From contig BPUI01000002.1 in NCBI GenBank assembly GCA_019973575.1, positions 124,001 to 188,000 on the forward strand: 64,000 bases of DNA, read 5' to 3'. Position numbers and translations under genes: made by a program. The stretch comes from Gemmatimonadetes bacterium T265 (GTDB taxonomy: Bacteria > Gemmatimonadota > Gemmatimonadetes > Gemmatimonadales > Gemmatimonadaceae). Positions 44,956 to 52,892 of the stretch are shown here, piece after piece (the first letter of the stretch is position 1; each line of letters opens with the position of its first letter). The notes under the pieces were generated by a model. The model had not been told where the DNA came from and ran no database searches. It saw only the letters and a list, made by a program, of their open reading frames with translations.

Positions 44956-45838
44956 CGCCCTCCAGTTCGGCCAGACGCTTCCGGCAGCGCTGCGCCCACG
45001 GCCCGAACGCGCCCGTGGCGCCCGCGCGCCACTCCGCCCGAGCTTCGTGGTGTGCGTCGGCACGCCAGTGCGCCCACCCCAGTTCGTACCGCGCCTCGAC
45101 CAGGTTGGGACCGAGCCGTAACGCGCGCCGCAAGCACGCGACCGCGTCGTCGTACATCTCGCGGCGCGAGTACGTGACGCCGAGGTACAACGTCGCGTAG
45201 AGAACCGCGCGGCGGTCGTCGTCGTCGCGGACGACGCGCGCGAGATGCTCGACCGCCTCGCCGAGGATTCCCTTCGCGAGGCACGCGCGTCCGACCGCGA
45301 CGCGCGCGAGCGACGCCGCCGGGCCGCGCGGGCGCGCGACCAGCACGCGTTGCGCGCCGACGAGCGCGGCATCGACGTCGCCGCGGGCCGCGTGCACCCA
45401 CGCGAGCATCGCGAAGATCTCCGGCTCGTCGGGCGTGAGTGCCAGGGCGCGCTCGAACGCCCGCTCCGCCGCGGCGAGGTCCGCCGCCGCGTACGCATCC
45501 CACCCCTTCGCGACGAACGTCGACGCGCCGAGATGGTCCTGGCGCGTCGATCCGGACACGGGCGCGGGCGGGACCGCGTCCGGCAACCGCTTCCAGAGTT
45601 CGGGCAACGCGCGCGCCGCGTCGGCGAGCGCCCGCCAGGCTCGCGCCTGCGCCTCGGCCGTGCGGATCAAGGCGGAAATTTCGGCGCGCAGTGTCGTCCG
45701 TTCGTCGTGTTCCGCAAGCGGACCGCGCCCGTCCAACCGCGCGTCGAGGCGCGCACGCAATGCCTCGCACTGCCGCTGCACGTCGTCCAACGTCACGTCC
45801 GGCGCCCGCCCGGTCGCCCGCGAGTCGCCGGTTGTCAC
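44936..45838 (-). CDS. TPR protein in the chemosensory-type cluster
   Basis: This 300-residue soluble protein starts at the GTG at 45838, overlapping the cheR stop. The first 60 residues are a coiled coil (TLDDVQRQCEALRARLDARL). Residues 130-290 hold about four TPR-like units (AYAAADLAAAERAFERALAL, AVACLRRALRLGPNLVEARY). There is no signal peptide, so it is cytoplasmic. CheR-TPR pairs are common in alternative chemosensory systems, where the TPR binds the kinase or a partner. The partner here is unknown. Confidence 0.75.
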   Translation of the reverse strand: MTTGDSRATGRAPDVTLDDVQRQCEALRARLDARLDGRGPLAEHDERTTLRAEISALIRTAEAQARAWRALADAARALPELWKRLPDAVPPAPVSGSTRQDHLGASTFVAKGWDAYAAADLAAAERAFERALALTPDEPEIFAMLAWVHAARGDVDAALVGAQRVLVARPRGPAASLARVAVGRACLAKGILGEAVEHLARVVRDDDDRRAVLYATLYLGVTYSRREMYDDAVACLRRALRLGPNLVEARYELGWAHWRADAHHEARAEWRAGATGAFGPWAQRCRKRLAELEGGDAVGA

Positions 45839-46692
45839 GCGTGCCGGAAAATCCGTTGCCGGTGGTCGATCGGCGCGTACAGCCCACGGACGCGGCCGAG
45901 CAGCGTCTCGACCTTCCCGAGAAAGAGCGTACCGCGCGGCGCGAGCGCACCGTGAAACCGCTCGAACAGCGCCTCCTGCGAGTTGCGATCGAAATAGATC
46001 ACGACGTTGCGACAGACAATCAGATCCCACGAACCGTCGGGAGCCGGATCGCGGAGTAGATCGTGGTGTGCGAACCGCGCGATCGCGCGGAGTTCGGGAC
46101 GCACCCGCGCCGGGAACCGCGGCGTGAAATACCGCGCTCGAAACTCCTCCGGCACCTCAGCGAACGCGGGCTCGCCATACACCCCCTCAGCCGCAGCAGC
46201 GAGACTGGCGCGGTCGACATCCGTCCCGAGCACCTCGACGTTCGCCGGTGACTCGCCACGCCGCTCCAACGCGCGGTGGAACACGGCCGCGACCGAGTAC
46301 GCTTCTTCGCCCGACGCGCACCCCGCACTCCAAACCCGCACCGGCCGGCCGGCCTCGGCGAGCAGCGTCGGAACGACGCGGTCGGCCAGCGTGGCCCACG
46401 CGTCCCAGTTCCGGAAGAGCTTCGTGACGTTGATCGTTAGCGCGTCGAGCAGGCGGTCGTACTCGGCCGCATTCTCCTCGAGCACGCGCGCGTAGTCGGC
46501 GAACGTGTGGACGCCCGTCGCGCGCATGCGCACCGCGATCCGCCGCCGCAGGCAACGCTCCTTGTAACTGCCACAACGGAAGAAACGGTCCTCCTCCACC
46601 TTCGCGAGCAACGCGCCGAAGCCGGCGGGGTCATCGGACGCCGCCGGGGCGAGGAGCGGAAGGTGACCGGCAGGCGCAGAAGCGTCGGGCAC
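45835..46692 (-). CDS. cheR: CheR-type protein-glutamate methyltransferase
   Basis: It methylates chemoreceptor glutamates with SAM. At 285 residues it has an N-terminal helical domain (RFFRCGSYKERCLRRRIAVR), TINVTKLFRNWDAW, the SAM site RVWSAGCASGEEAYSVA (119-135), and DLIVCRNVVIYFDRNSQ. No pentapeptide-tethering domain is present. No methyl-accepting receptor or CheB is in the window, so the substrate must be encoded elsewhere or be non-standard. The GTG start at 46692 follows the PATAN-TPR gene by eight bases. Confidence 0.92.
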   Translation of the reverse strand: MPDASAPAGHLPLLAPAASDDPAGFGALLAKVEEDRFFRCGSYKERCLRRRIAVRMRATGVHTFADYARVLEENAAEYDRLLDALTINVTKLFRNWDAWATLADRVVPTLLAEAGRPVRVWSAGCASGEEAYSVAAVFHRALERRGESPANVEVLGTDVDRASLAAAAEGVYGEPAFAEVPEEFRARYFTPRFPARVRPELRAIARFAHHDLLRDPAPDGSWDLIVCRNVVIYFDRNSQEALFERFHGALAPRGTLFLGKVETLLGRVRGLYAPIDHRQRIFRHA

Positions 46693-46700
46693 GCGCGACG

Positions 46701-48347
46701 TTATAGGGCGGCCGGCGCCGCGGCGCCGGATCGGCGGAGCGCGTCGAGGTTGGCGCGGGCCGTCGGGTGTTCGGGTTGCAAGCTACACGCGCGCTCCCAG
46801 GCGCGGCGCGCCCGCTCGCCGTCGCCCGCTCGGAGCGCCAGCGTCCCGAGCCGCGCCCACGCGTCGGCCGACGCGTCCGGAGCGAGCCGCGTCGCGGCCT
46901 CGTACGCCTCCCGCGCGCGATCGAACCGTCCGGCCCGGTACTGCAGTTCGCCGAGCAAGCGTTGCGCGGGCGCGAGGTCGGACCGCTCGGCGAGCGCGCC
47001 CATCACGTCGGCGAGCGCGCCCGCCAGGTGCTCCGGGCGTCGGGTCTGCGCACGATGCGCGGCGCGGTTCGCGAGCAACGCCGCGGCTCGCGGGTGCGCG
47101 GCCCGGCCCTCGCGCGCGAGCGTCGCGGCGCCGCGGGCGTCCCGGACGTAGAGAGCGGCCAGGAGGGCGTAGTGGTACCAGACGGCGGGGGGCGCTGTCC
47201 AGTGCGCGCGGGCGCGTTCGAGCAACTCCCGCGCGACCTCCCACTCGCGCCGATCAAGCGCGAGGGCGGCGCGCGCCGTGAGGTGCCGCGGGTCGTGCTC
47301 AAGGCCGAGTCGCGCCGCGTGCGCATACGCCTCGTGTGCAAGCTCAAGCTGGCCGAGCCGGTGCCGCGCGAGCCCGAGCGCGTGTAGCGCCGCGCCGGAG
47401 ACGCCCGGCATCGTCGCCGCCTCCCCGAGTACCGCGACGGCTTCGTCGAGGCGCCCGGCACGCAGGGCGACCGCGCCGAGGTGGCCACGCGCGCCCACGT
47501 CGCCGGGAAGGAACTCTAGCACGCGTCGGAGTTCGCGCAGCGCGTCGTCGAGCAGTCCGGCCCGCGCGAAGGCGATCCCGAGGTTGAGGTGCTCGTCCGC
47601 GCGTGCGACCGCGAGGTGTGCCGGCACGTCGACCGCCGCCCGCGAGGGCACCCGTCGCACCCGCCCCTCGCGCACGAGCGCGAAGAGCGCGCGCGACACA
47701 TGGTACGGCGCGAGTCCCGCGGCGTCGGCGACGGCCCGAACGTCGCGCGCGCCGTCGAGCAGCGCGATCACGCGCTCCGCGACCTCGTCGCGCGCCGCGT
47801 TCGGCGCGCCGGCCGCCGCGACGGGGGCGAACGTACTCGTGCGGCCGGGAACTTCGGTCGCGATCAGCACCTCGTCGTCCGCGCGCCGCGCGGCCTCGAG
47901 GAGCAGCGATCCGACGTCGAGCCGGGGCGTCAACTCCGACGGCAGCGACGCGACGTCGGAGTCGAAACTGAACGTCCCGCGCGTCCAGCCTAACAACTCG
48001 TACGCCGCCTCGGCCGTCTGCTCCTCGAGCCGCGCGAGCAGCGCGCCGCGCGGCACGCACCCGCGGCGTACGAGTAGGACCCCGAGTGGCGTGTCGGGCT
48101 CCGCCGCCTGTTCGACCAGCGCCGCGCGGAGGTCCGCGTCGTCCAGCAGGCCGCGGCGTACCAACAGCGCGCCGAGCGCGTCGCGGCGGTGCGCGAGTGT
48201 GGCATGCGCCACCGCGCCGTCGACGAACCACAGCGTCCCGAGTTCGCCGTCGCGGGCCGCCGTCAGGCGTCCGGTCCGCCGCCCGAGCGCGAGCAGCTGC
48301 ACGACGTCCGCGAGCGCCGCCTCGGCGATGTTGCCGCGTATCGACAT
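46701..48347 (-). CDS. PATAN (DUF4388) protein with tandem MshEN-like motifs and TPR tail
   Basis: This is a 548-residue cytoplasmic protein. The N-terminus is a DUF4388/PATAN domain (GNIAEAALADVVQLLALGRR, then AAYELLGWTRGTFSF). Inside it, residues 57-80 and 87-110 each fit the 24-residue MshEN cyclic-di-GMP motif pattern LGxxLVxxGxxxxxxLxxxLxxQ, spaced by six residues. The leading Arg of the canonical motif is Ala or Pro here, so ligand binding is uncertain. A winged-helix-like segment follows (about 175-240), then about eight TPR units. It is followed by cheR. The ATG at 48347 lacks a Shine-Dalgarno. Confidence 0.85.
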   Translation of the reverse strand: MSIRGNIAEAALADVVQLLALGRRTGRLTAARDGELGTLWFVDGAVAHATLAHRRDALGALLVRRGLLDDADLRAALVEQAAEPDTPLGVLLVRRGCVPRGALLARLEEQTAEAAYELLGWTRGTFSFDSDVASLPSELTPRLDVGSLLLEAARRADDEVLIATEVPGRTSTFAPVAAAGAPNAARDEVAERVIALLDGARDVRAVADAAGLAPYHVSRALFALVREGRVRRVPSRAAVDVPAHLAVARADEHLNLGIAFARAGLLDDALRELRRVLEFLPGDVGARGHLGAVALRAGRLDEAVAVLGEAATMPGVSGAALHALGLARHRLGQLELAHEAYAHAARLGLEHDPRHLTARAALALDRREWEVARELLERARAHWTAPPAVWYHYALLAALYVRDARGAATLAREGRAAHPRAAALLANRAAHRAQTRRPEHLAGALADVMGALAERSDLAPAQRLLGELQYRAGRFDRAREAYEAATRLAPDASADAWARLGTLALRAGDGERARRAWERACSLQPEHPTARANLDALRRSGAAAPAAL

Positions 48348-48406
48348 CGACCGTCGCCGTTAGGCGTGTCTCGCGCGAGCGGCGCCGCGGACGCGGGCGG
48401 GCGGGC

Positions 48407-48850
48407 TCACGCCAACTCGCCGGCGAGCAGGTCGCCGGCCGCCGGCCACTGAAGCACCCAGTGCTCCGGGTCCGGGAATCCGGCGCGCGCCGCCGCGGCG
48501 CGTTCGCGGCACTCCGCCGCGAGTGCGGCGCCCTCGCGAAGCCGCGCGGGGTCGCGGAACGCGGCGGACCCGGCGAGCGACGGGTCCAGCGCGACCGCTT
48601 CGGCCTCCAACGCGGCGAGTTGCTGCACGGTCTCCGAGAACGTCGCGAGCAGCCCGTCGACGTCCGGCGCGGACGTGAGCGCGAGCGCGCGCTCGAGAAT
48701 GCTGGCGTCGACGCCGCGTCGGCGCCATTCCGCCGCCTCCGCGCTCACCCGTACGCGCCAGGCCGGGATCGCCTCGTCGAGCGCAGACGTGACGTCCGCA
48801 ACCAAACTCGCGAAGCTGTCGGGCGACGCCGCACCCCCTGCCCCACTCAC
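48407..48850 (-). CDS. Hypothetical helical protein in the chemosensory-type cluster
   Basis: I do not recognise this 147-residue soluble protein. It is almost wholly helical (SLVADVTSALDEAIPAWRVR, LLATFSETVQQLAALEAEAV) and ends with a tryptophan pair in HWVLQWPAAGDLLAG. The GTG start overlaps the DUF4388 stop (GTGA), so it belongs to the operon. It may be a small adaptor between PATAN and kinase parts, but nothing in the sequence proves it. Confidence 0.6.
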   Translation of the reverse strand: MSGAGGAASPDSFASLVADVTSALDEAIPAWRVRVSAEAAEWRRRGVDASILERALALTSAPDVDGLLATFSETVQQLAALEAEAVALDPSLAGSAAFRDPARLREGAALAAECRERAAAARAGFPDPEHWVLQWPAAGDLLAGELA

Positions 48851-49509
48851 GCCGCCTGACCCTCGGAGACGTGTTGACCGTCGCAGACGTGCGCCGACAG
48901 TCGACCCACCAGCCCGAGCGCGCGAAGCGAGTGGAGCACGCCGCACACGTGCGCGACGTCGCGCCGCGTCGCCGCCGCGATTGCGTGCACGTCGCGTACG
49001 CCGTCGACCATCGAGAGTACGTGCAGATCCGCCGCGGTGAGTTGGCCGGCGGAATCGCGCTCGGCGCCGCGCCACGCGTCGTGCGCGAGGTGGGGGACGT
49101 CGGGGACGGACGTCGGCGCACGCGCCGCGCGCCGCGCGCGCTCGTCGCGGCGACGCGCGACCTCGACGAGGATGCGCGTCACACTCGCGTCCTCCCCACC
49201 CACCGCGAGCTCAGGCACGAACGCGGCGGGTGCGTCGCCGGCCGCGTAAAACGCCCACCGCCCGGCAACGACGTCGAGCAGGTCGGCGATCGCGCTCACG
49301 TGATCTCCCCGCGGCCCGTCCGGGTCGGGCCTCCGTTGTACCGCGACCACGCGGCCGTCGCGCAGCCGCACGGCCCCACCGCCGAGCGGACCGCCGTCGA
49401 CGACGAGCGTCCCGGTCCGCGCACCAAGCTCTAGGAGCTGCAGGACGTCGCCTAACGCGAAGCCGCGCAGCGCGCCGGCGAGCAGCGGTGCCGGCGCGGC
49501 GTCAGACAC
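48847..49509 (-). CDS. PATAN (DUF4388) domain protein
   Basis: This is a 220-residue cytoplasmic protein. Residues 8-90 form a DUF4388/PATAN domain (GALRGFALGDVLQLLELGAR, GAVRLRDGRVVAVQ, DVVAGRWAFYAAGD). Residues 140-215 look like a small winged-helix (DLHVLSMVDGVRDVHAIAAA). PATAN domains act in cyanobacterial phototaxis regulators and bind motor-type ATPases there. It has a GTG start at 49509, overlapping the preceding TPR gene by eight bases. A TTA-GGC pair carries GTTAGGC. Confidence 0.82.
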   Translation of the reverse strand: MSDAAPAPLLAGALRGFALGDVLQLLELGARTGTLVVDGGPLGGGAVRLRDGRVVAVQRRPDPDGPRGDHVSAIADLLDVVAGRWAFYAAGDAPAAFVPELAVGGEDASVTRILVEVARRRDERARRAARAPTSVPDVPHLAHDAWRGAERDSAGQLTAADLHVLSMVDGVRDVHAIAAATRRDVAHVCGVLHSLRALGLVGRLSAHVCDGQHVSEGQAA

Positions 49510-52195
49510 GACTCACGTCCGCGGCCTCCGCCAGCGCCTCGTCCCGGCGAAGGCCCATGCGGGCGCGCGCGGCGCCGGCGCCAACCGGCAATACGGCGAG
49601 TGCGCGCCGCCACGCGTCGCAGGCCGCCGCCCGGTCGCCCGCGTTCGCGGCACAATCGCCGCAGACGGCCAACGCGAGCGGGTGCTCGGGATCGATGCGG
49701 AGCGCGTCCGCCGCCGCAGTCCGCGCCTCGTCGAAACGGCACGCGTCCGCACACGCCGCCGCGAGCGCGGCGAGCGCGTCCCCGTCGCCGCGGTCGTGAT
49801 CAACCACGCGTGTGAGGTGGGCCTGCGCCGCCGACAGTCGGCCGGTCTCGATCGCGAGATCGGCGCGGGCGCGCCAGACGTCGGCGAGTCCGGGCGCGCG
49901 GTCCGCGAGCGCCTCGAGCAGCGCCTCGGCGGCGTCGGCGCGCCCCGCGCGGGCGAGTGCGCGCGCGCGCGCGAGGGTCGGACTCGGGAGCGCCGGCACG
50001 GCGCGGGCCGCCTCACTCCACGCGTCGGCGGCGGCGTCCCAAGCGCCTAACGCCTGCCACGCGCACGCGACGTCCGCCCAGAACGCCGCCGGATCGGCCG
50101 CGTCGACCGCGTCCCGGCAGGCGCGGGCGCACCGGTCGAGCGCGGCAACCGCCTCGTCCACGGCGCCGTGGTCCGCCGCGGCACGCGCGCGCAGCGCGGC
50201 GAACGACGCGTCCCCGGGCCATCGCGCGAGGGCCGCCGCCGCGCGCGTCCCGCTCTCGACGAAACGACCGAGCCGGTGGAGCGCTCGGATCACGTAACGT
50301 TCCGGTCGCGGGTCGAGCGGCGCCGCGGCCGCCGCGCGGTCGTAGCGCTCCAGCGCGAGCGAGAGTTGCCCGCTTCGGGCGAGGGCGTGCCCCGCACGCA
50401 CCAGGCCCTCGGCGGCGGGTGCGCCGCGGGCGAGCGCCGCATCGACGGCCGCCAACGCGCGCTCGTACTCTCCGGCGGCAAACCGGGCGTCGACGTGCGT
50501 GTAGTCGTGCGCCCGCACCCGAGCGTTGCGCGTCGCGTACTCCGCTGAATCGACGGTGGCGTCGGGGACAGAGGTCGCTCGCACCGGCGAGCCATCGCCC
50601 GGCACGAGCACCGCGCCGTCCGCGTCGACGACGAGGCGAGGGGCGGGACCACGCACGACCGGGCTGAGCGTCGTCGCGCGCGCGAGTTCGGCCTGAGCGG
50701 CGGCCCGATCGCCCGAGGCCCCGGCCGCGAACGCCAGGCCGTAACGCGCCGCCGCGTCGTCGGGCGCGAGCGCACACGCACGCGAGAACGCGGCGCGCGC
50801 GGCTTCGTGGTCGCCCACGTGCGCGAGGGCGCGGCCGTGGGCGGCGTGCGAGGCCGGGTCGCCCGGCGCGAGGCGGACAGCGGCAGCACCCGCCGCGACG
50901 GCGGCCGGTCCGACGCCCGCGTCCGCGAGCAACAGCGCGAGATCGCCCGCGAGCGCCGCCCGCACGTCAGCGTCGAGTCCGCGCGCCCGCGCCGCCGCAT
51001 CGAGCAGGTACATGCGTGCGCTCGGCAGATCACCGCGTCGCCACGCGACGAGCGCCCGGATCGTGGTTGCGCCGGCACAGACGATCGACGATTCGGCGTC
51101 GCGCGCAACGGGCCGGACGGTCACCTCGGCGGCGTCGTGGTCGCCCGCGAGCAGCAATGCGGCGGCGAGGGCCAACGTGTGAGACGCGGGCGCGACACCG
51201 CCCGTCACCTGCACCGACGCCGCGAGTGCAGGCGCGGCCTCGGCCGCCGCACCTCGCAACAGATGGACGACCCCCGACGCGGCCAGCGCCGCCGCGCGCG
51301 TACCGGGCGTTTGATCGGCAGCGAGCGGACCGAGCGCGGCCAACGCTTCGCCGTAGTAGCCCTTATGGCGGAGTGCGGCGGCCGTGGCAAGCGCGTAGCG
51401 CGTCCGCGTCCGATCCGGCGCTGGGTCGGACCGCGAACCCTCGGCGTCACTCGCGCCGGCAGGACGTGCGGCGAGCGGCTCGGCCGCGACCGCCACGTCG
51501 ACCCGGGCGAGCGCGGGGTCGAGCGCGGCCGCTCGCGCTCGACTCGCGACCGCGGCGTCGGTCGCTCCGAGTTCCCCGAGCACGAAACTGCGAAGCAACT
51601 CGGCCTCGGGGTCGTCCGGGGTGGCGGCACGCGCGCGCTCGACCGACGCGAGCGCGCGCACGGAGTCGCCGCGCTGGTACGCCGCGCGGGCTTCGAGCAG
51701 GTCGAGCCGTGCGAACAGGGCGACGTCGCCGGCGAGCGCGTACGCGCTCGCGCCCGCGCGGGCGCGGGCGACCGCGTCGAGCGCGACGTCGGGATGCCCG
51801 GCGTCGATCGCCCAACGCGCCCGCTCCAAAGCCGGCGCAACGGCGGTCGTCGACGCACACTCCCAGCGCGCGAGCGCGTCGGCAGCCGCGTCGAACTCGC
51901 CGCGCGCGGTGTGATGGCGGACGAGCGCGCGCCAGCTGTCGTCATCCGCGGCGTCGGTGCGTACCCGCCTCCACCGCGCCGACGCAGCCGTCGTGCCCTC
52001 CGACGCCAGCACGCGGAGGTTGCGGCGCGCGACACTCACGCCGGCGTCGAGCGCCACCGCACGGTCGAACGCCAGCTCCGCGTCGGCCGCGCGCCCCCCG
52101 AGCCGCAGCACGACGCCGAGGTTGTTTTGCGCGGCCGCGTCGGCCGAGTCGGTCAGCGCAACGAGCCGCGCCGCTGCCGCGTCGCCGATCCGCAC
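49502..52195 (-). CDS. Large TPR protein in the chemosensory-type cluster
   Basis: This 897-residue protein has no signal peptide or membrane helix and consists almost entirely of TPR-like helical pairs (AELAFDRAVALDAGVSVARR, AARAAFSRACALAPDDAAAR, ALERYDRAAAAAPLDPRPER). Around residues 520-560 a non-repeat segment (PRLVVDADGAVLVPGDG) interrupts the array. It is extremely Ala/Arg-rich, as expected at this GC. It is downstream of cheC by 34 bases and overlaps the DUF4388 gene. A scaffold for the kinase array or for PATAN proteins is a reasonable inference. Confidence 0.75.
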   Translation of the reverse strand: MRIGDAAAARLVALTDSADAAAQNNLGVVLRLGGRAADAELAFDRAVALDAGVSVARRNLRVLASEGTTAASARWRRVRTDAADDDSWRALVRHHTARGEFDAAADALARWECASTTAVAPALERARWAIDAGHPDVALDAVARARAGASAYALAGDVALFARLDLLEARAAYQRGDSVRALASVERARAATPDDPEAELLRSFVLGELGATDAAVASRARAAALDPALARVDVAVAAEPLAARPAGASDAEGSRSDPAPDRTRTRYALATAAALRHKGYYGEALAALGPLAADQTPGTRAAALAASGVVHLLRGAAAEAAPALAASVQVTGGVAPASHTLALAAALLLAGDHDAAEVTVRPVARDAESSIVCAGATTIRALVAWRRGDLPSARMYLLDAAARARGLDADVRAALAGDLALLLADAGVGPAAVAAGAAAVRLAPGDPASHAAHGRALAHVGDHEAARAAFSRACALAPDDAAARYGLAFAAGASGDRAAAQAELARATTLSPVVRGPAPRLVVDADGAVLVPGDGSPVRATSVPDATVDSAEYATRNARVRAHDYTHVDARFAAGEYERALAAVDAALARGAPAAEGLVRAGHALARSGQLSLALERYDRAAAAAPLDPRPERYVIRALHRLGRFVESGTRAAAALARWPGDASFAALRARAAADHGAVDEAVAALDRCARACRDAVDAADPAAFWADVACAWQALGAWDAAADAWSEAARAVPALPSPTLARARALARAGRADAAEALLEALADRAPGLADVWRARADLAIETGRLSAAQAHLTRVVDHDRGDGDALAALAAACADACRFDEARTAAADALRIDPEHPLALAVCGDCAANAGDRAAACDAWRRALAVLPVGAGAARARMGLRRDEALAEAADVSRV

Positions 52196-52229
52196 GGGTC
52201 GGTGCCGATGCCGGGACGCGCGCCTTGCG

Positions 52230-52892
52230 CTACGCGACGCGCGTCGCGCGCAGGATGAGGCCGAGCGACGGCGGGTCGGGCAGGAGCAGAAAGAACCCGT
52301 GCAGCCGGTCGGCGACGTCCTTGATCACGAACTCCGTCTCGACGACGAACACGTACTCGGCGACGGTGTCGAGTCGGAGGAACGACGGCGTGAGCACGCT
52401 CGACGCCCGATCGAGCGCGAGCAGCGGCGGCGAGGGAAGGACGACGAGCCCCATGAAGTCGCTGAGCGCGTTCAGGTACGCGCCGCTCAGGATGTTCCCC
52501 GCCTCGCGAAGCGCCGACCGTTCCATCTCGCCGAGTGCGACCGACGCGCCGACCGGTCGGCGGAGCATGCGCTCCGCAAGCCGAAGCACGGTCGGCTTCG
52601 GGAGCATCAGCAGCGTGCGTCCGGTAAGGTCGCCCATGACGTCCATGAGCACCGCGGCCACGAACTCGCTCTCCGACGCGAGCTGGGGCGCGATGTCGCC
52701 CAGCGCCGCGACGTGGACCGTCGGCACGCTGATCATGATCGGACTGCCGGTGATCTGCGAGAGCGCCGTCGCCGCGTGGCCGGCGCCGATGTTCGCGACC
52801 TCGCGCAGCGCGTCGCGCTGGACGGCGTTCAGCGTGCGCGGGTCGTCTACGCGATAGCCGTTGACAGCGGGGCGGACGGGGGCGAGGGTCAC
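52230..52892 (-). CDS. cheC: CheC-type CheY-P phosphatase
   Basis: It dephosphorylates CheY-P. At 220 residues both active-site helices are intact: LREVANIGAGHAATALSQIT and LREAGNILSGAYLNALSDFM, each with the ExxN pattern. Most CheC proteins work with CheD; no cheD is here. The start is the GTG at 52892 in a GTGA overlap with cheA. CheC without CheD suggests plain signal termination rather than receptor deamidation. Confidence 0.93.
   Translation of the reverse strand: MTLAPVRPAVNGYRVDDPRTLNAVQRDALREVANIGAGHAATALSQITGSPIMISVPTVHVAALGDIAPQLASESEFVAAVLMDVMGDLTGRTLLMLPKPTVLRLAERMLRRPVGASVALGEMERSALREAGNILSGAYLNALSDFMGLVVLPSPPLLALDRASSVLTPSFLRLDTVAEYVFVVETEFVIKDVADRLHGFFLLLPDPPSLGLILRATRVA

Noticed and set aside
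46700-46705. TATAAC seven bases before the cheR GTG, resembling a leaderless promoter
   Set aside because: It is formed by the CTA TAA end of the upstream gene, ends in C rather than T, and has no -35 box at 17 bases. It could still act, but support is too thin.
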